A DNA stretch of 8,476 nt from Thermoplasmata archaeon (lineage in GTDB: Archaea; Thermoplasmatota; Thermoplasmata; Thermoplasmatales; Thermoplasmataceae), in NCBI GenBank assembly GCA_021806345.1, contig JAJZXP010000258.1, forward strand, positions 1-8,476, in the 5' to 3' direction. Both the position numbers and the translations under genes were made by a program. Of the stretch, positions 1-5,816 are shown piece by piece. The notes beneath the pieces are model-generated. The model was given only the letters and a program-made list of their open reading frames with translations, searched no databases and was not told where the DNA came from. Each line of letters opens with the position of its first letter. Positions within the stretch are counted from its first letter, which is position 1.

Positions 1-164
1 GCATCAGGAGATGTTTGTGCGGTATGCAGAAAGTCAAAATTAGAGAATGCCCATCATTAACGGTGTAGAGTGTGTCTCTTCTTGGGCTGTATGCTGAGTT
101 TCCGCATTTTTTACGAAATGTTTATTATGCCTTCACTGATTTTGGCAGGCTGCTTAAATTAACA
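1..164. other. No convincing gene upstream of the tRNA
   Basis: No frame of useful length is open on either strand. Reading plus frame 1 from the window edge gives 19 codons ending in TAA at 58-60, with a Cys-x-x-Cys near its middle. Frame 2 gives 13 codons ending in a TAG at 41-43. Either could be the tail of a gene that starts outside the window, but neither can be identified. AT-rich tracts at 121-127 and 153-161 could hold a TATA element for the tRNA, although the second lies too close to the tRNA start for usual archaeal spacing. Confidence 0.3.
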
Positions 165-239
165 GGGGTTGTAGCTTAGCATGGTTTGAGCACCCGGCTG
201 ATAACCGGGAGGTCACCGGTTCAAATCCGGTCAGCCCCA
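165..239 (+). tRNA. tRNA-Ile (anticodon GAT)
   Basis: The stretch folds into a complete cloverleaf. The seven-pair acceptor stem is GGGGUUG with CAGCCCC (one U-G pair). The D stem is GCUU with GAGC. The anticodon stem is CCCGG with CCGGG around the loop CUGAUAA, and the T stem is ACCGG with CCGGU around UUCAAAU. The loop places GAU at 34-36, which reads isoleucine AUC and AUU codons. The discriminator base is A at 239. No CCA is encoded (CTT follows after a T) and there is no intron. The internal A and B box sequences are normal. The gene lies at the edge of a region of mobile and defence genes, so it is a plausible integration anchor. No second copy of its 3' end is visible in the window. 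Confidence 0.97.
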
Positions 240-281
240 TCTTAAAAGTGGGGATATATACAGAGGTGTGAAATTTTGACC

Positions 282-288
282 TTTTTTT
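282..288 (+). terminator. Oligo-T stop for the tRNA transcript
   Basis: A run of seven T residues begins 43 bases after the tRNA 3' end, in a locally AT-rich stretch. Archaeal RNA polymerase commonly ends transcripts at such T runs without a hairpin. The role is inferred from position and composition. Confidence 0.45.
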
Positions 289-365
289 ACATGATAAAAT
301 TTCTAGAGAACCGTGTTCAAAACCACCAAATAACAATTCATCAAGAATTACAATTTCAAAGAAGT

Positions 366-387
366 TATATTATTAATCCGTTTAAAT
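366..387 (+). promoter_or_regulatory. Possible TATA region for the 394-723 gene
   Basis: The A/T block TATATTATTA (366-375) lies about 25-30 bases before the GTG/ATG start codons at 394 and 400. That is the spacing expected for an archaeal TATA box driving a leaderless or nearly leaderless transcript. A second A/T block (TTTAAA, 381-386) lies too close to the start to serve in the same way. Assignment rests on spacing and composition only. Confidence 0.3.
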
Positions 388-393
388 TTCAAG

Positions 394-723
394 GTGACAA
401 TGACAGAAGTTTTTGCAGAAATTGAAAGAATTCATGAACCCGGTTCTGACTGGAAACCTGATGTTTATACTACTTATAGAGATGAAATACCCATCAATGG
501 GCCCAAAGACGTGGAAAAATTAAAAGCAGAATGTTCGCAACTTGAAAAGGAATCTGCCAAAGAAGGCTATTTTGATAAATTTAGAGTTAAGTTTTATAAA
601 AAGATTGAACCGTATGAGACAAGTTATGGCCATCACGATGACTATAAAATGAGAAAGGTTGTGGGCACATACATTTCTGAAGAGGATGCAATGGCAGAAA
701 TATTAGGGTCAGAAAACAAATAG
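394..723 (+). CDS. Small hypothetical protein, charged, unknown function
   Basis: This frame encodes 109 residues from GTG 394, or 107 from ATG 400. I do not recognise the family. The product is rich in Lys and Glu, with no signal peptide, membrane segment or cysteine motif (one Cys near residue 47). The middle (about residues 35-60) reads as a charged helix. The last third has a Gly-His-His-Asp-Asp stretch followed by a beta-alpha pattern ending in acidic residues. AAGGTGA at 391-397 resembles an archaeal ribosome-binding site but is only 2 bases from ATG 400 and overlaps GTG 394, so a leaderless start at either codon is at least as likely. It stands alone on the plus strand between the tRNA and the transposon remnants. 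Amino-acid composition and even codon use suggest real coding. Function cannot be given. Confidence 0.6.
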   Translation: MTMTEVFAEIERIHEPGSDWKPDVYTTYRDEIPINGPKDVEKLKAECSQLEKESAKEGYFDKFRVKFYKKIEPYETSYGHHDDYKMRKVVGTYISEEDAMAEILGSENK

Positions 724-884
724 AGAAGATTGTTGATATATTTAGATCGAATAATAAAGAGATTATTCCGTTTTAGTACCTTACTAAAGATTCGTTTACA
801 AAATTTAGTGGATATCTTGCAAGTTTGCACTCAAAGAACTGTGTTGCATAACCAATTCAATGATTTTTATTTAAAATAAGATGG

Positions 885-1040
885 GTGTTATTTGTGCAAG
901 ACAACAACCCATCAGCTCAAGCTCATGGAAAGGAACATAATGAAAGGATATGGTCCCTCTACAATGAATCGCTGGTCAGACGTATGAAGAATATCCTTGA
1001 TCTCAAGGATATTGAGAATTACAGGAATGATCTTGATCTG
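885..1040 (+). pseudogene. IS5-type transposase, 5' fragment
   Basis: About 52 codons remain of the N-terminal region of an archaeal IS5-type (DDE) transposase. The diagnostic part is the WSLYNESLVRR stretch (about residues 23-33), which matches the usual start of this family (W..YN..LV.R), followed by a short linker ending at Leu-Asp-Leu. At that point the sequence runs directly into the end of the IS3 element, which adds about a dozen foreign codons and a TGA at 1077-1079. The start may be GTG 885 or GTG 894. A strong A/T box at 865-876 would suit a leaderless start at 894. The rest of the N-terminal half and the catalytic centre are missing. The 3' fragment resumes at about 2395 on the same strand. 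Confidence 0.7.
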
Positions 1041-1060
1041 TGCCCCTTAATTTTGGACAG
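1039..1060 (+). repeat. IS3 terminal inverted repeat, right (orfB-side) end
   Basis: The sequence begins TGTGCCCCTTAATTT and ends TGGACAG. It matches the reverse complement of 2371-2395 at both extremities, with a 3-base length difference in the middle. The orfB reading frame, once repaired, stops at 1047-1049 inside this repeat, which is common in IS3 elements. Confidence 0.75.
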
Positions 1061-2002
1061 ATATTCCGTCTTCCAATGAGACATTTTCCTTCAACCTCAT
1101 TTTCTTCTCAATCCTGTTCTTCAACATTCTCTCCTCTCTTCTGTTCTTTCCTTCCAGGAATCTATCCCTGAAGCCATCTTCCTCACGCAGTCTCCTTTCA
1201 AATTCATCCGGTGGAAGATAATCAATGGATGAATGCGACCTTACAGTGTATAGTCAGTGAATGCAGATTCCATCAGTCTCTTGGCATCCTGAAATGTTTC
1301 CAGATCGCTGACCCATATGTAATCTGTCTTCAGTGAATTGTGGAACGATTCAATATCTCCGTTGTCTTCAGGCGTATGTTTCTGGATATATTCTGATCTT
1401 ATTCCCAGTAATTTCACGGATTCCCTGAACTCCCTAGAGATATACTGCGGTCCATTGTCAGTTCTGAGAATGAGATTGTGCATTCCGCCATGGGGGGACC
1501 TCACTGCATAAGCCTTCTCAACTGCTTTAATGCAGTCCCTTGCTGTGCATGTTTTTGAGAATTCATAGGATATCCATTTCTTGCTGAAGCAATCCTTTAT
1601 GCTCATGAGATAGTGCATTCCGTCCCTTGCAGTACCAACATAATGGATGTCTGTCTCCCATAACCGGTCAGTGTTGTCAGGCTTAGTGAGATCCCTTCTT
1701 CTGGTTCGGTTCTTATGCCTTGCATATGGCAGTGCAAGGCTGTTTCTCCTCATGATCCTCCCGACCGTCTTTATATTCACATGAATGCCGGAATTCCTCA
1801 TGAGTGCCCATATTCTCCTGTAACCATAGGTTGTCCGCTCTGACGATAACCGGATTACCTCAGATTCAATGTTCTCCTAGATTCTGGGCTTCCTCCTTCC
1901 TGATCTCTCTGTCCTTCTGTAGTAGATTGATGATCTGGGGACATCCATTGCCTCGGATATCCTTGATGTGGTCATTGCAGGCCTGAGGCTTTCAATGGCC
2001 AT
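1047..2002 (-). pseudogene. IS3-family OrfB transposase, broken
   Basis: OrfB is the DDE integrase (rve) that cuts and joins the element ends. The most likely start is ATG 2002, with GGGGAGG at 2011-2017 as its ribosome-binding site. Codon 42 is TAG (1877-1879) between an Arg-Ile and Glu-Asn context. The frame then stays open past Met-68 (1801) to TAA at 1241-1243. This part keeps the whole catalytic set: Asp in WETD (residue 118), Asp in RTDNGPQY (182) and Glu in DNGDIESFH (218), a DD35E spacing. A one-base deletion near 1247 (Asp-Tyr-[Asn]-Thr-Val) moves the normal continuation, SHSSIDYLPPDEFERR, into another frame. A one-base insertion near 1152 shifts it again. The repaired frame ends at 1047-1049. 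With three lesions it is a pseudogene, although the 1801-1241 piece alone could still be translated. Confidence 0.85.
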
Positions 2003-2291
2003 GGCTATTTCCTCCCCTGTCGATTTTTTTTAATACATCCCTGTGATCGTGATCCCCAACAAGCCTCTTGAGATCGTCAATCTCTTTCTGGTATTCATTC
2101 CCCTTTGATGATTCTCCAAGCCCCTTTCTTCCACCCTCAAGGAAGCGTTCCTTCCATCTGTGGAACTGTGCCACAGAAACGCCATGCCTTCTGCACAGTT
2201 CAGCAATGTTTGTGGCCGTGAATGATTCAATGACAATCTGTTCCTTCTGCTCAACTGTGAATTTCTCTGGGATGTAAATCACCTTTTCCAT
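1992..2291 (-). CDS. IS3-family OrfA, helix-turn-helix protein
   Basis: This 99-residue protein starts at ATG 2291. An upstream GTG in the same frame at 2399 lies outside the element and would add unrelated residues, so it was not chosen. Residues about 11-52 match the HTH_Tnp_1 pattern: FTVEQKEQIV, then the helix-turn-helix around NIAELCRRHGVSVAQFHRWK. Residues 65-80 form a charged helix of the kind that continues into a coiled coil in IS3 OrfA proteins. In the family OrfA binds the terminal repeats and regulates transposition. An A8 tract lies near the 3' end (2024-2031). OrfB begins 10 bases before the OrfA stop, in another frame. The C-terminal 15 residues look unlike a typical leucine-rich OrfA tail, so a small indel there is possible. 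Confidence 0.75.
   Translation of the reverse strand: MEKVIYIPEKFTVEQKEQIVIESFTATNIAELCRRHGVSVAQFHRWKERFLEGGRKGLGESSKGNEYQKEIDDLKRLVGDHDHRDVLKKIDRGGNSHGH
2011..2017 (-). promoter_or_regulatory. Ribosome-binding site deciding the OrfB start
   Basis: On the minus strand GGGGAGG stands 8 bases before ATG 2002. This is the best Shine-Dalgarno match in the IS3 element and supports separate initiation of OrfB inside the end of orfA. It makes the internal Met at 1801 unlikely as the native start. Confidence 0.65.
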
Positions 2292-2370
2292 GGGGAGGGT
2301 GCAGGAAGTCTGCAAAACCCCTCTGGACTCCCCCTTATATCTACTTAGCTCTATATATTCTCTCTTATAA

Positions 2371-2395
2371 CTGTCCAGATGATAAAGGGAGCACA
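2371..2395 (-). repeat. IS3 terminal inverted repeat, left (orfA-side) end
   Basis: Read on the minus strand it begins TGTGCTCCCTTTATC and ends TGGACAG, and it pairs with the repeat at 1039-1060. OrfA starts 80 bases inside it, at 2291. The first IS5-derived codons (Ile-Thr-Leu-Pro-Gly-Asp) begin at 2395, which fixes the outer border to within a few bases. Confidence 0.75.
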
Positions 2396-2697
2396 TCACC
2401 CTTCCTGGGGATGTGTGTTACAGGGACAAGGGTTATTTCGGATCTGAGTGCAGGGGAATCAACGGTACAATGGATCGTGCTGTGAGGAACAACAAGCTTC
2501 CAGTGAGGAGCATAAGACGGAATATCCGCATATCTCGCATCAGATCAAAGGTAGATCATCCATATGCATTCATGAAGCGCATGTTCGGATTCTCACATAA
2601 CTTCGTAACAGAGGTACAGAGAGTGAGGGTGAAGACATACTTCACAGCCATATGTTATAATCTCATGAGATCAAGATATCTTGACCGGATAGAGTAA
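2395..2697 (+). pseudogene. IS5-type transposase, 3' fragment
   Basis: About 100 codons of the C-terminal part of an IS5-type DDE transposase, in the same orientation as the fragment at 885-1040. Recognisable blocks are PGDVCYRDKGYFG (with the second catalytic Asp expected in the D-K-G-Y motif), TMDRAVRNNKLP, SIRRNIRISRIRS, then VDHPYAFMKRMFGFSH, which occupies the usual C-terminal catalytic-Glu block. A final hydrophobic helix contains TYFTAICYNL. In-frame codons begin at 2395, immediately after the IS3 end. ATG 2413 is an internal Met, not a native start. Compared with the usual length of about 300 residues, the segment between the two fragments (about 150 codons) is lost. The acidic residue normally found in the R-x-x-V-E-x-P block is Asp here (VDHP), so even the intact parent may have been impaired. 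Confidence 0.8.
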
Positions 2698-2727
2698 GCC
2701 ATCGAAATTTAGAGAAAATACAGGGAA

Positions 2728-2752
2728 AAACATGGTGAAATTCACCATGTTT
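2728..2752. repeat. Perfect 12-bp inverted repeat after the IS5 fragment
   Basis: The arms AAACATGGTGAA and TTCACCATGTTT are exact complements around a single central A. As RNA it would form a hairpin of at least 10 pairs with a five-base loop. It lies 31 bases after the transposase stop codon. It could be a transcript end or stability element of the IS5 unit, a protein-binding palindrome, or part of the element's end region. Position favours the first, but no T run follows. Confidence 0.6.
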
Positions 2753-2852
2753 ACATAAATTTCAGGCATGATTGGCTGATTTTACAATGTTTAGGGAAGA
2801 CATTGTACTGTATCGAATGGTTTTGGGAAATCCTCAAGTTTTAATCAGCAAC

Positions 2853-3509
2853 ATCATGACTTTCTAAGGGCGTTTTGTCTCCCTTTACTGGTCCGAACTC
2901 TCCAAGATCTTCAATTCACTCTGTCTAGATTTCCATTTTGAATCGAGAAAGAACAAGATTTACTCTTGGAACATGAACGCCTCGGATGAAATCAATGCGC
3001 TCCTAAATTACTCCTATGCTCTCCTGGAATCTATCATAAGGAAATACATGAATGCAGTATGTCTTGATTCCTCTATTGGATTTTTACATGAAATCGCAAA
3101 GTCAAAGACTCCTCTTATTTACGATATACAGGAACTCTTCGGGTGGGCTTACGACATTTCGGTAATAGAACTACTTGTGGACAAGAAACTGAAGAAATCT
3201 TTGTTCATTACGACTGAGAACTACCACATCAGGCTTAAGCCGGAAACTGCAAGACTTCTTATTGAGAAATTCAGATTGAATATAAATAAGAAATATCCGT
3301 ATAAAGGAAAATTATACGCTCTGGAAACAATCATACTTGAGACTCTGAAGAAACTTGCAAATTTCATCTCTGGAAAGGCAAATTCGTTTTACCCGGATAT
3401 ACCTGAATTTATGTTAGAATACATGGAAAGCGACATTCAGGAAAAAATAATTAATATGACTCCTGAAGAGAGAAAAGCGAGAAAAATAAATAAATCTACA
3501 TTATGGTAG
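2853..3509 (+). pseudogene. cas1: Cas1 CRISPR integrase, 3' remnant
   Basis: Cas1 integrates new spacers into CRISPR arrays. After TAA 2865-2867 the frame is open to 3509 and reads as the catalytic half of Cas1. It starts Gly-Arg-Phe-Val-Ser-Leu-Tyr-Trp, then has the SDEINALLNYSYALLE block, GFLHE with the metal-binding His (residue 39 from ATG 2973), and PLIYDIQELF with the metal-binding Asp (residue 51). The helical ENYHIRLK and LANFISG blocks follow. The normal glutamate of the Glu-Gly-Arg motif is replaced by the TAA, and Asn-Ile-Met-Thr-Phe just before it fits the family, so a GAA-to-TAA change is likely. The N-terminal half is absent: transposon sequence lies upstream. ATG 2973 could yield a 178-residue product, but without the catalytic Glu or the dimerisation domain it would not be an integrase. 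No cas2 and no array lie nearby. Confidence 0.88.
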
Positions 3510-3578
3510 TTAAAGAAGAATATTGTGATAGGGAAGAAAACAAAGGTGTACAAGAGGGTACGAGACAAATTGTTTGAA

Positions 3579-3592
3579 ATTAAAATAAAAAT
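3579..3592 (+). promoter_or_regulatory. Candidate TATA box of the methyltransferase gene
   Basis: The block ATTAAAATAAAAAT is centred about 29 bases before ATG 3615, which would place transcription start at or just before the start codon. This suggests a leaderless transcript. It would fit the lack of a convincing ribosome-binding site (only AGGAT at 3608-3612). Confidence 0.45.
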
Positions 3593-3614
3593 CAATTTGG
3601 TAAGAGTAGGATAA

Positions 3615-4829
3615 ATGATGACATCATTTAAGGTTGTACCATACAAAAACATCGCCGAGGAGCGGAAATTCCGACTAGAACGATTCCACTTTTATCCTGC
3701 AACAATGACGACTAGTCTATCCGATTTCGTAATAAAGAGATATTCCAACGAAGGCGACAATATCTTGGATCCATTCTGTGGAACTGCAAGCATATTGAGG
3801 GTTGGCAATATATTATCAAGAAATGGCGTGGGTGTTGACAGCAATCCGCTAGCAAGTATGATTGCAAAGGTATCGTTGACTAGCTATGATGCCGAACAAT
3901 TGGTTGATAAACTAGAACTTCTCTTAGACAATATTTCTGCAATTGAATTTGACCAGGAGTTTGTCAATATGAATAACTTATCATACTGGTTTGAAAAAGA
4001 ACCACTAGACGCTATTGCGAGCTTGAATCACGAGGTTAACCTTTTGAAGAAAAGGAGTATTAGGGAATTTTATAAATTGACTCTATCTTCAATTGTAAGG
4101 TCCATATCCAAAGCGGATCCGAACATATCTCCTCCTGTTTATTCAAAGTACATGAGACTCAAATACAAATTAACACCTAGAGACGAGGTCATAAGGAGGT
4201 TTGAATACGCTGCTACTCGAAATATTGCGAAAAGTCAAATCAACAAAGAAAGAATAAGACCTGATTCCATTGTAAGAATTCATAATACAAACACTGACAA
4301 TTTTCTTCATAGAGATAAGAAAGTCTACGAGTTGATTTTTACATCGCCACCATATGCCGCTGCGCAAAAATACGTAAGGAGTACAAGCTTGGAGTTAATG
4401 ACCATTTTCAACAAAAGCAGGAAGGATCTAGTTGAACTTGACAAAGTGGACTTAGGTAGTGAAGCCGTGCGTAAGATCGATAGAAAATACACCGAAATTA
4501 CTGACAAACTCATAAGAGTGAGCCTGAACAAGAAATACAAGATGATCTATGGTAGATACCTCTATAAATTGACTTTGCTATTTTCAAGAATTTATAATAA
4601 GTTAGAGGACAATGGCCGTTTTGTATTTGTAATTGGAGAGAACGCAACCTCTAAAGGGGAAGTCGTATCGTTGCTAAACCCCATAATAGATATAGCTGGT
4701 GACACTGGTTTAGAAATACATGAAAAGTTCATTGATCCTATAAGATCTAGAAATTTCTCTATTAAGAGAAATAATATGGTTCCTGCAATGAATAATGAAT
4801 ATCTACTTGTGTTCAAGAAAAGTGGGTAG
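3615..4829 (+). CDS. DNA amino-methyltransferase (N6-adenine or N4-cytosine)
   Basis: A 404-residue S-adenosylmethionine-dependent DNA methyltransferase. Residues 25-45 (FHFYPATMTTSLSDFVIKRYS) look like motif X. Motif I is LDPFCGTASIL (51-61), which binds SAM, and an acidic motif II residue lies in GVDSNP (Asp-75). The catalytic motif IV is TSPPY (243-247), which is common in N4-cytosine enzymes but also seen in N6-adenine ones. The order X, I, long spacer, IV is alpha-like: the 180-residue region between I and IV probably reads the target. ADPNISPPVYSKY (168-180) looks like a further conserved block. Starts are ATG 3615 or 3618. The gene converges on the 334-aa gene, with the last 27 bases overlapping. 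No restriction endonuclease is next to it, so it is either an orphan or the self-marking part of the TIR module. Target sequence and methylated base cannot be read from sequence. Confidence 0.88.
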   Translation: MMTSFKVVPYKNIAEERKFRLERFHFYPATMTTSLSDFVIKRYSNEGDNILDPFCGTASILRVGNILSRNGVGVDSNPLASMIAKVSLTSYDAEQLVDKLELLLDNISAIEFDQEFVNMNNLSYWFEKEPLDAIASLNHEVNLLKKRSIREFYKLTLSSIVRSISKADPNISPPVYSKYMRLKYKLTPRDEVIRRFEYAATRNIAKSQINKERIRPDSIVRIHNTNTDNFLHRDKKVYELIFTSPPYAAAQKYVRSTSLELMTIFNKSRKDLVELDKVDLGSEAVRKIDRKYTEITDKLIRVSLNKKYKMIYGRYLYKLTLLFSRIYNKLEDNGRFVFVIGENATSKGEVVSLLNPIIDIAGDTGLEIHEKFIDPIRSRNFSIKRNNMVPAMNNEYLLVFKKSG

Positions 4830-5807
4830 TCCTTCTTCTGTTCTTAGTATCCAAGCTTTGCCAATACCCGTAGATATCTGTAACTCGTTTTTGACTCTTG
4901 GAGATGCATAAAAGATTATTTTATTAATTGGATATTTTTTTAAGTACAAGTATAACCCAACAGTTTGAGGTTTAGTTCCTAACGGAGCAAACATTACGTT
5001 CTTTTCAATGTATGCAAGAGAAGAAAAACGATTTTGAAGCTGAGAGTATACATTTATTGGCACCATGGAGTCTATTTTCTCAATATTTTGACTGCCTACT
5101 AAATTGATTATACTCTCGTTGAATTTTTCTGTTCTACCGGCCCATTCTTCCCTATAGGGCGGATCTGGAATGAAAAGCAAGCATTCAGACGGATCTATAC
5201 GTTCATACAGGGCGGTTGCACGGTCCCCCTCGTAGCCCAAAATTATGGCTAATACAGAGTCATGTGCATAATCGTAATCCCCATAAAAGGTTGGCGGATT
5301 TACTATTTGATTGATCCCATCGCTCTGTGGGTCTGATAAGTCTTTATTATATTCTTCTGGTTCTGTATATAGCAATATTATACGATTTGAGGTCTTCATT
5401 CTCTCTATAGCTTTCAAAAGTAGTAATATATGCATTTTCGGAATTGTGCTTATATCAAAAACAATATTTATGGGTCTATCACCCGGTACGTTGCTTTCAA
5501 TTAGTTCGACCACCTCTTCTATTACTGGAATTATTCTCTCTTCAGTTACATCTATATTTTTCATATTCGCATCATTTGGAATAGCGTCGAAAATTTTGTT
5601 GTGTGAGGCAATACTGTTTACCCTATCCTTATTATATTCTAGCAAAATAACTAAGTTTGGTCTATATTCAGGAAATAATATTCGAGCGGAGCCAACACTT
5701 CGATCTTCCCAACTCGATGAGAGCATATATATACTAAATTCTCCTTCAAAAGATCTAATTAGGGCATCTTTATTTTCAGATAATATAAGGTTAAAATATT
5801 TCTTCAT
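4803..5807 (-). CDS. Unnamed alpha/beta protein paired with the TIR-ATPase
   Basis: A 334-residue protein from ATG 5807, chosen because GGTGA stands 4 bases upstream. A longer frame from 5846 would overlap the previous gene by 35 bases. I recognise no named family, but the pattern is of two Rossmann-like halves. The first has SSSWEDRSVGSAR (30-42), the strand and turn INIVFDISTIPK (113-124), and LLYTEPEEY (145-153). The second has PTFYGD (172-177), LGYEGDRA (190-197), LFIPDPPYREEW (211-222), and FAPLGTKPQTVGLYLYLKK (273-291). Gly- and Asp-rich loops after strands suggest nucleotide or small-molecule binding. There is no signal peptide or membrane segment, so it is cytosolic. It is the second gene of the TIR operon, with start and stop only 4 bases apart, which indicates translational coupling and a shared complex or pathway. 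A sensor or signal-binding role is inference. Confidence 0.85.
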   Translation of the reverse strand: MKKYFNLILSENKDALIRSFEGEFSIYMLSSSWEDRSVGSARILFPEYRPNLVILLEYNKDRVNSIASHNKIFDAIPNDANMKNIDVTEERIIPVIEEVVELIESNVPGDRPINIVFDISTIPKMHILLLLKAIERMKTSNRIILLYTEPEEYNKDLSDPQSDGINQIVNPPTFYGDYDYAHDSVLAIILGYEGDRATALYERIDPSECLLFIPDPPYREEWAGRTEKFNESIINLVGSQNIEKIDSMVPINVYSQLQNRFSSLAYIEKNVMFAPLGTKPQTVGLYLYLKKYPINKIIFYASPRVKNELQISTGIGKAWILRTEEGLPTFLEHK

Positions 5808-5811
5808 TTCT

Positions 5812-5816
5812 TCACC
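5812..5816 (-). promoter_or_regulatory. Ribosome-binding site that fixes the 334-aa start
   Basis: GGTGA on the minus strand contains the TGA stop of the TIR-ATPase gene and lies 4 bases before ATG 5807. Stop codon and Shine-Dalgarno element share bases, so translation of the second gene is probably coupled to the first. Confidence 0.6.

Larger units (their letters stand above)
1039..2395 (-). mobile_element. IS3-family insertion sequence, decayed
   Basis: This element of about 1.36 kb lies on the minus strand inside an IS5-type transposase gene. It has the IS3 layout: a short helix-turn-helix OrfA followed by an overlapping OrfB with an rve/DDE integrase core. The ends are marked by imperfect inverted repeats. 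Plus-strand 1039-1060 starts TGTGCCCC and ends TGGACAG. The reverse complement of 2371-2395 starts TGTGCTCC and ends TGGACAG. The exact terminus could be 2 bases further in at each side (1041 and 2393). No matching target duplication is visible: the outer flanks differ, consistent with a deletion or recombination at the element. OrfB is broken, so the copy should not transpose by itself. Its GC content is visibly higher than that of the defence genes downstream. Confidence 0.85.

Noticed and set aside
154..336. Open minus-strand frame of 60 codons across the tRNA
   Set aside because: It is the antisense of the tRNA-Ile gene. The Gly-Phe-Glu-Pro-Val-Thr-Ser-Arg run is the well-known false protein from the T arm of tRNA genes.
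642..830. Minus-strand frame of 62 codons
   Set aside because: It overlaps the end of the small plus-strand gene, has a low-complexity Ile/Lys/Phe/Asn-rich composition typical of AT-rich noncoding DNA, and shows no motif.
1877..1879. In-frame TAG in orfB read as pyrrolysine
   Set aside because: Two further frameshifts in the same gene show ordinary decay, and nothing in the window suggests pyrrolysine machinery.
1804..1986. Plus-strand frame of 60 codons
   Set aside because: It is antisense to the broken 5' part of orfB, which reads as normal transposase on the minus strand.
2030..2277. Two overlapping frames, one on each strand, over orfA
   Set aside because: Both are shadows of the OrfA frame. 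Only the 2291-1992 frame shows the helix-turn-helix pattern.
840..2853. Terminal repeats of the IS5 element (TGTTGC near 844-849 and GCAACA at 2848-2853)
   Set aside because: Only six bases match and the inner sequence does not align well. The positions are tempting because cas1-like codons begin right after 2853, but the support is too weak to call the ends.
2700..3614. CRISPR array near the cas1 remnant
   Set aside because: No evenly spaced direct repeats of 24-37 bases are seen here or elsewhere in the window.
4170..4816. Three minus-strand frames of 65-74 codons within the methyltransferase
   Set aside because: They are shadows of a clear methyltransferase frame on the other strand and have no features of their own.
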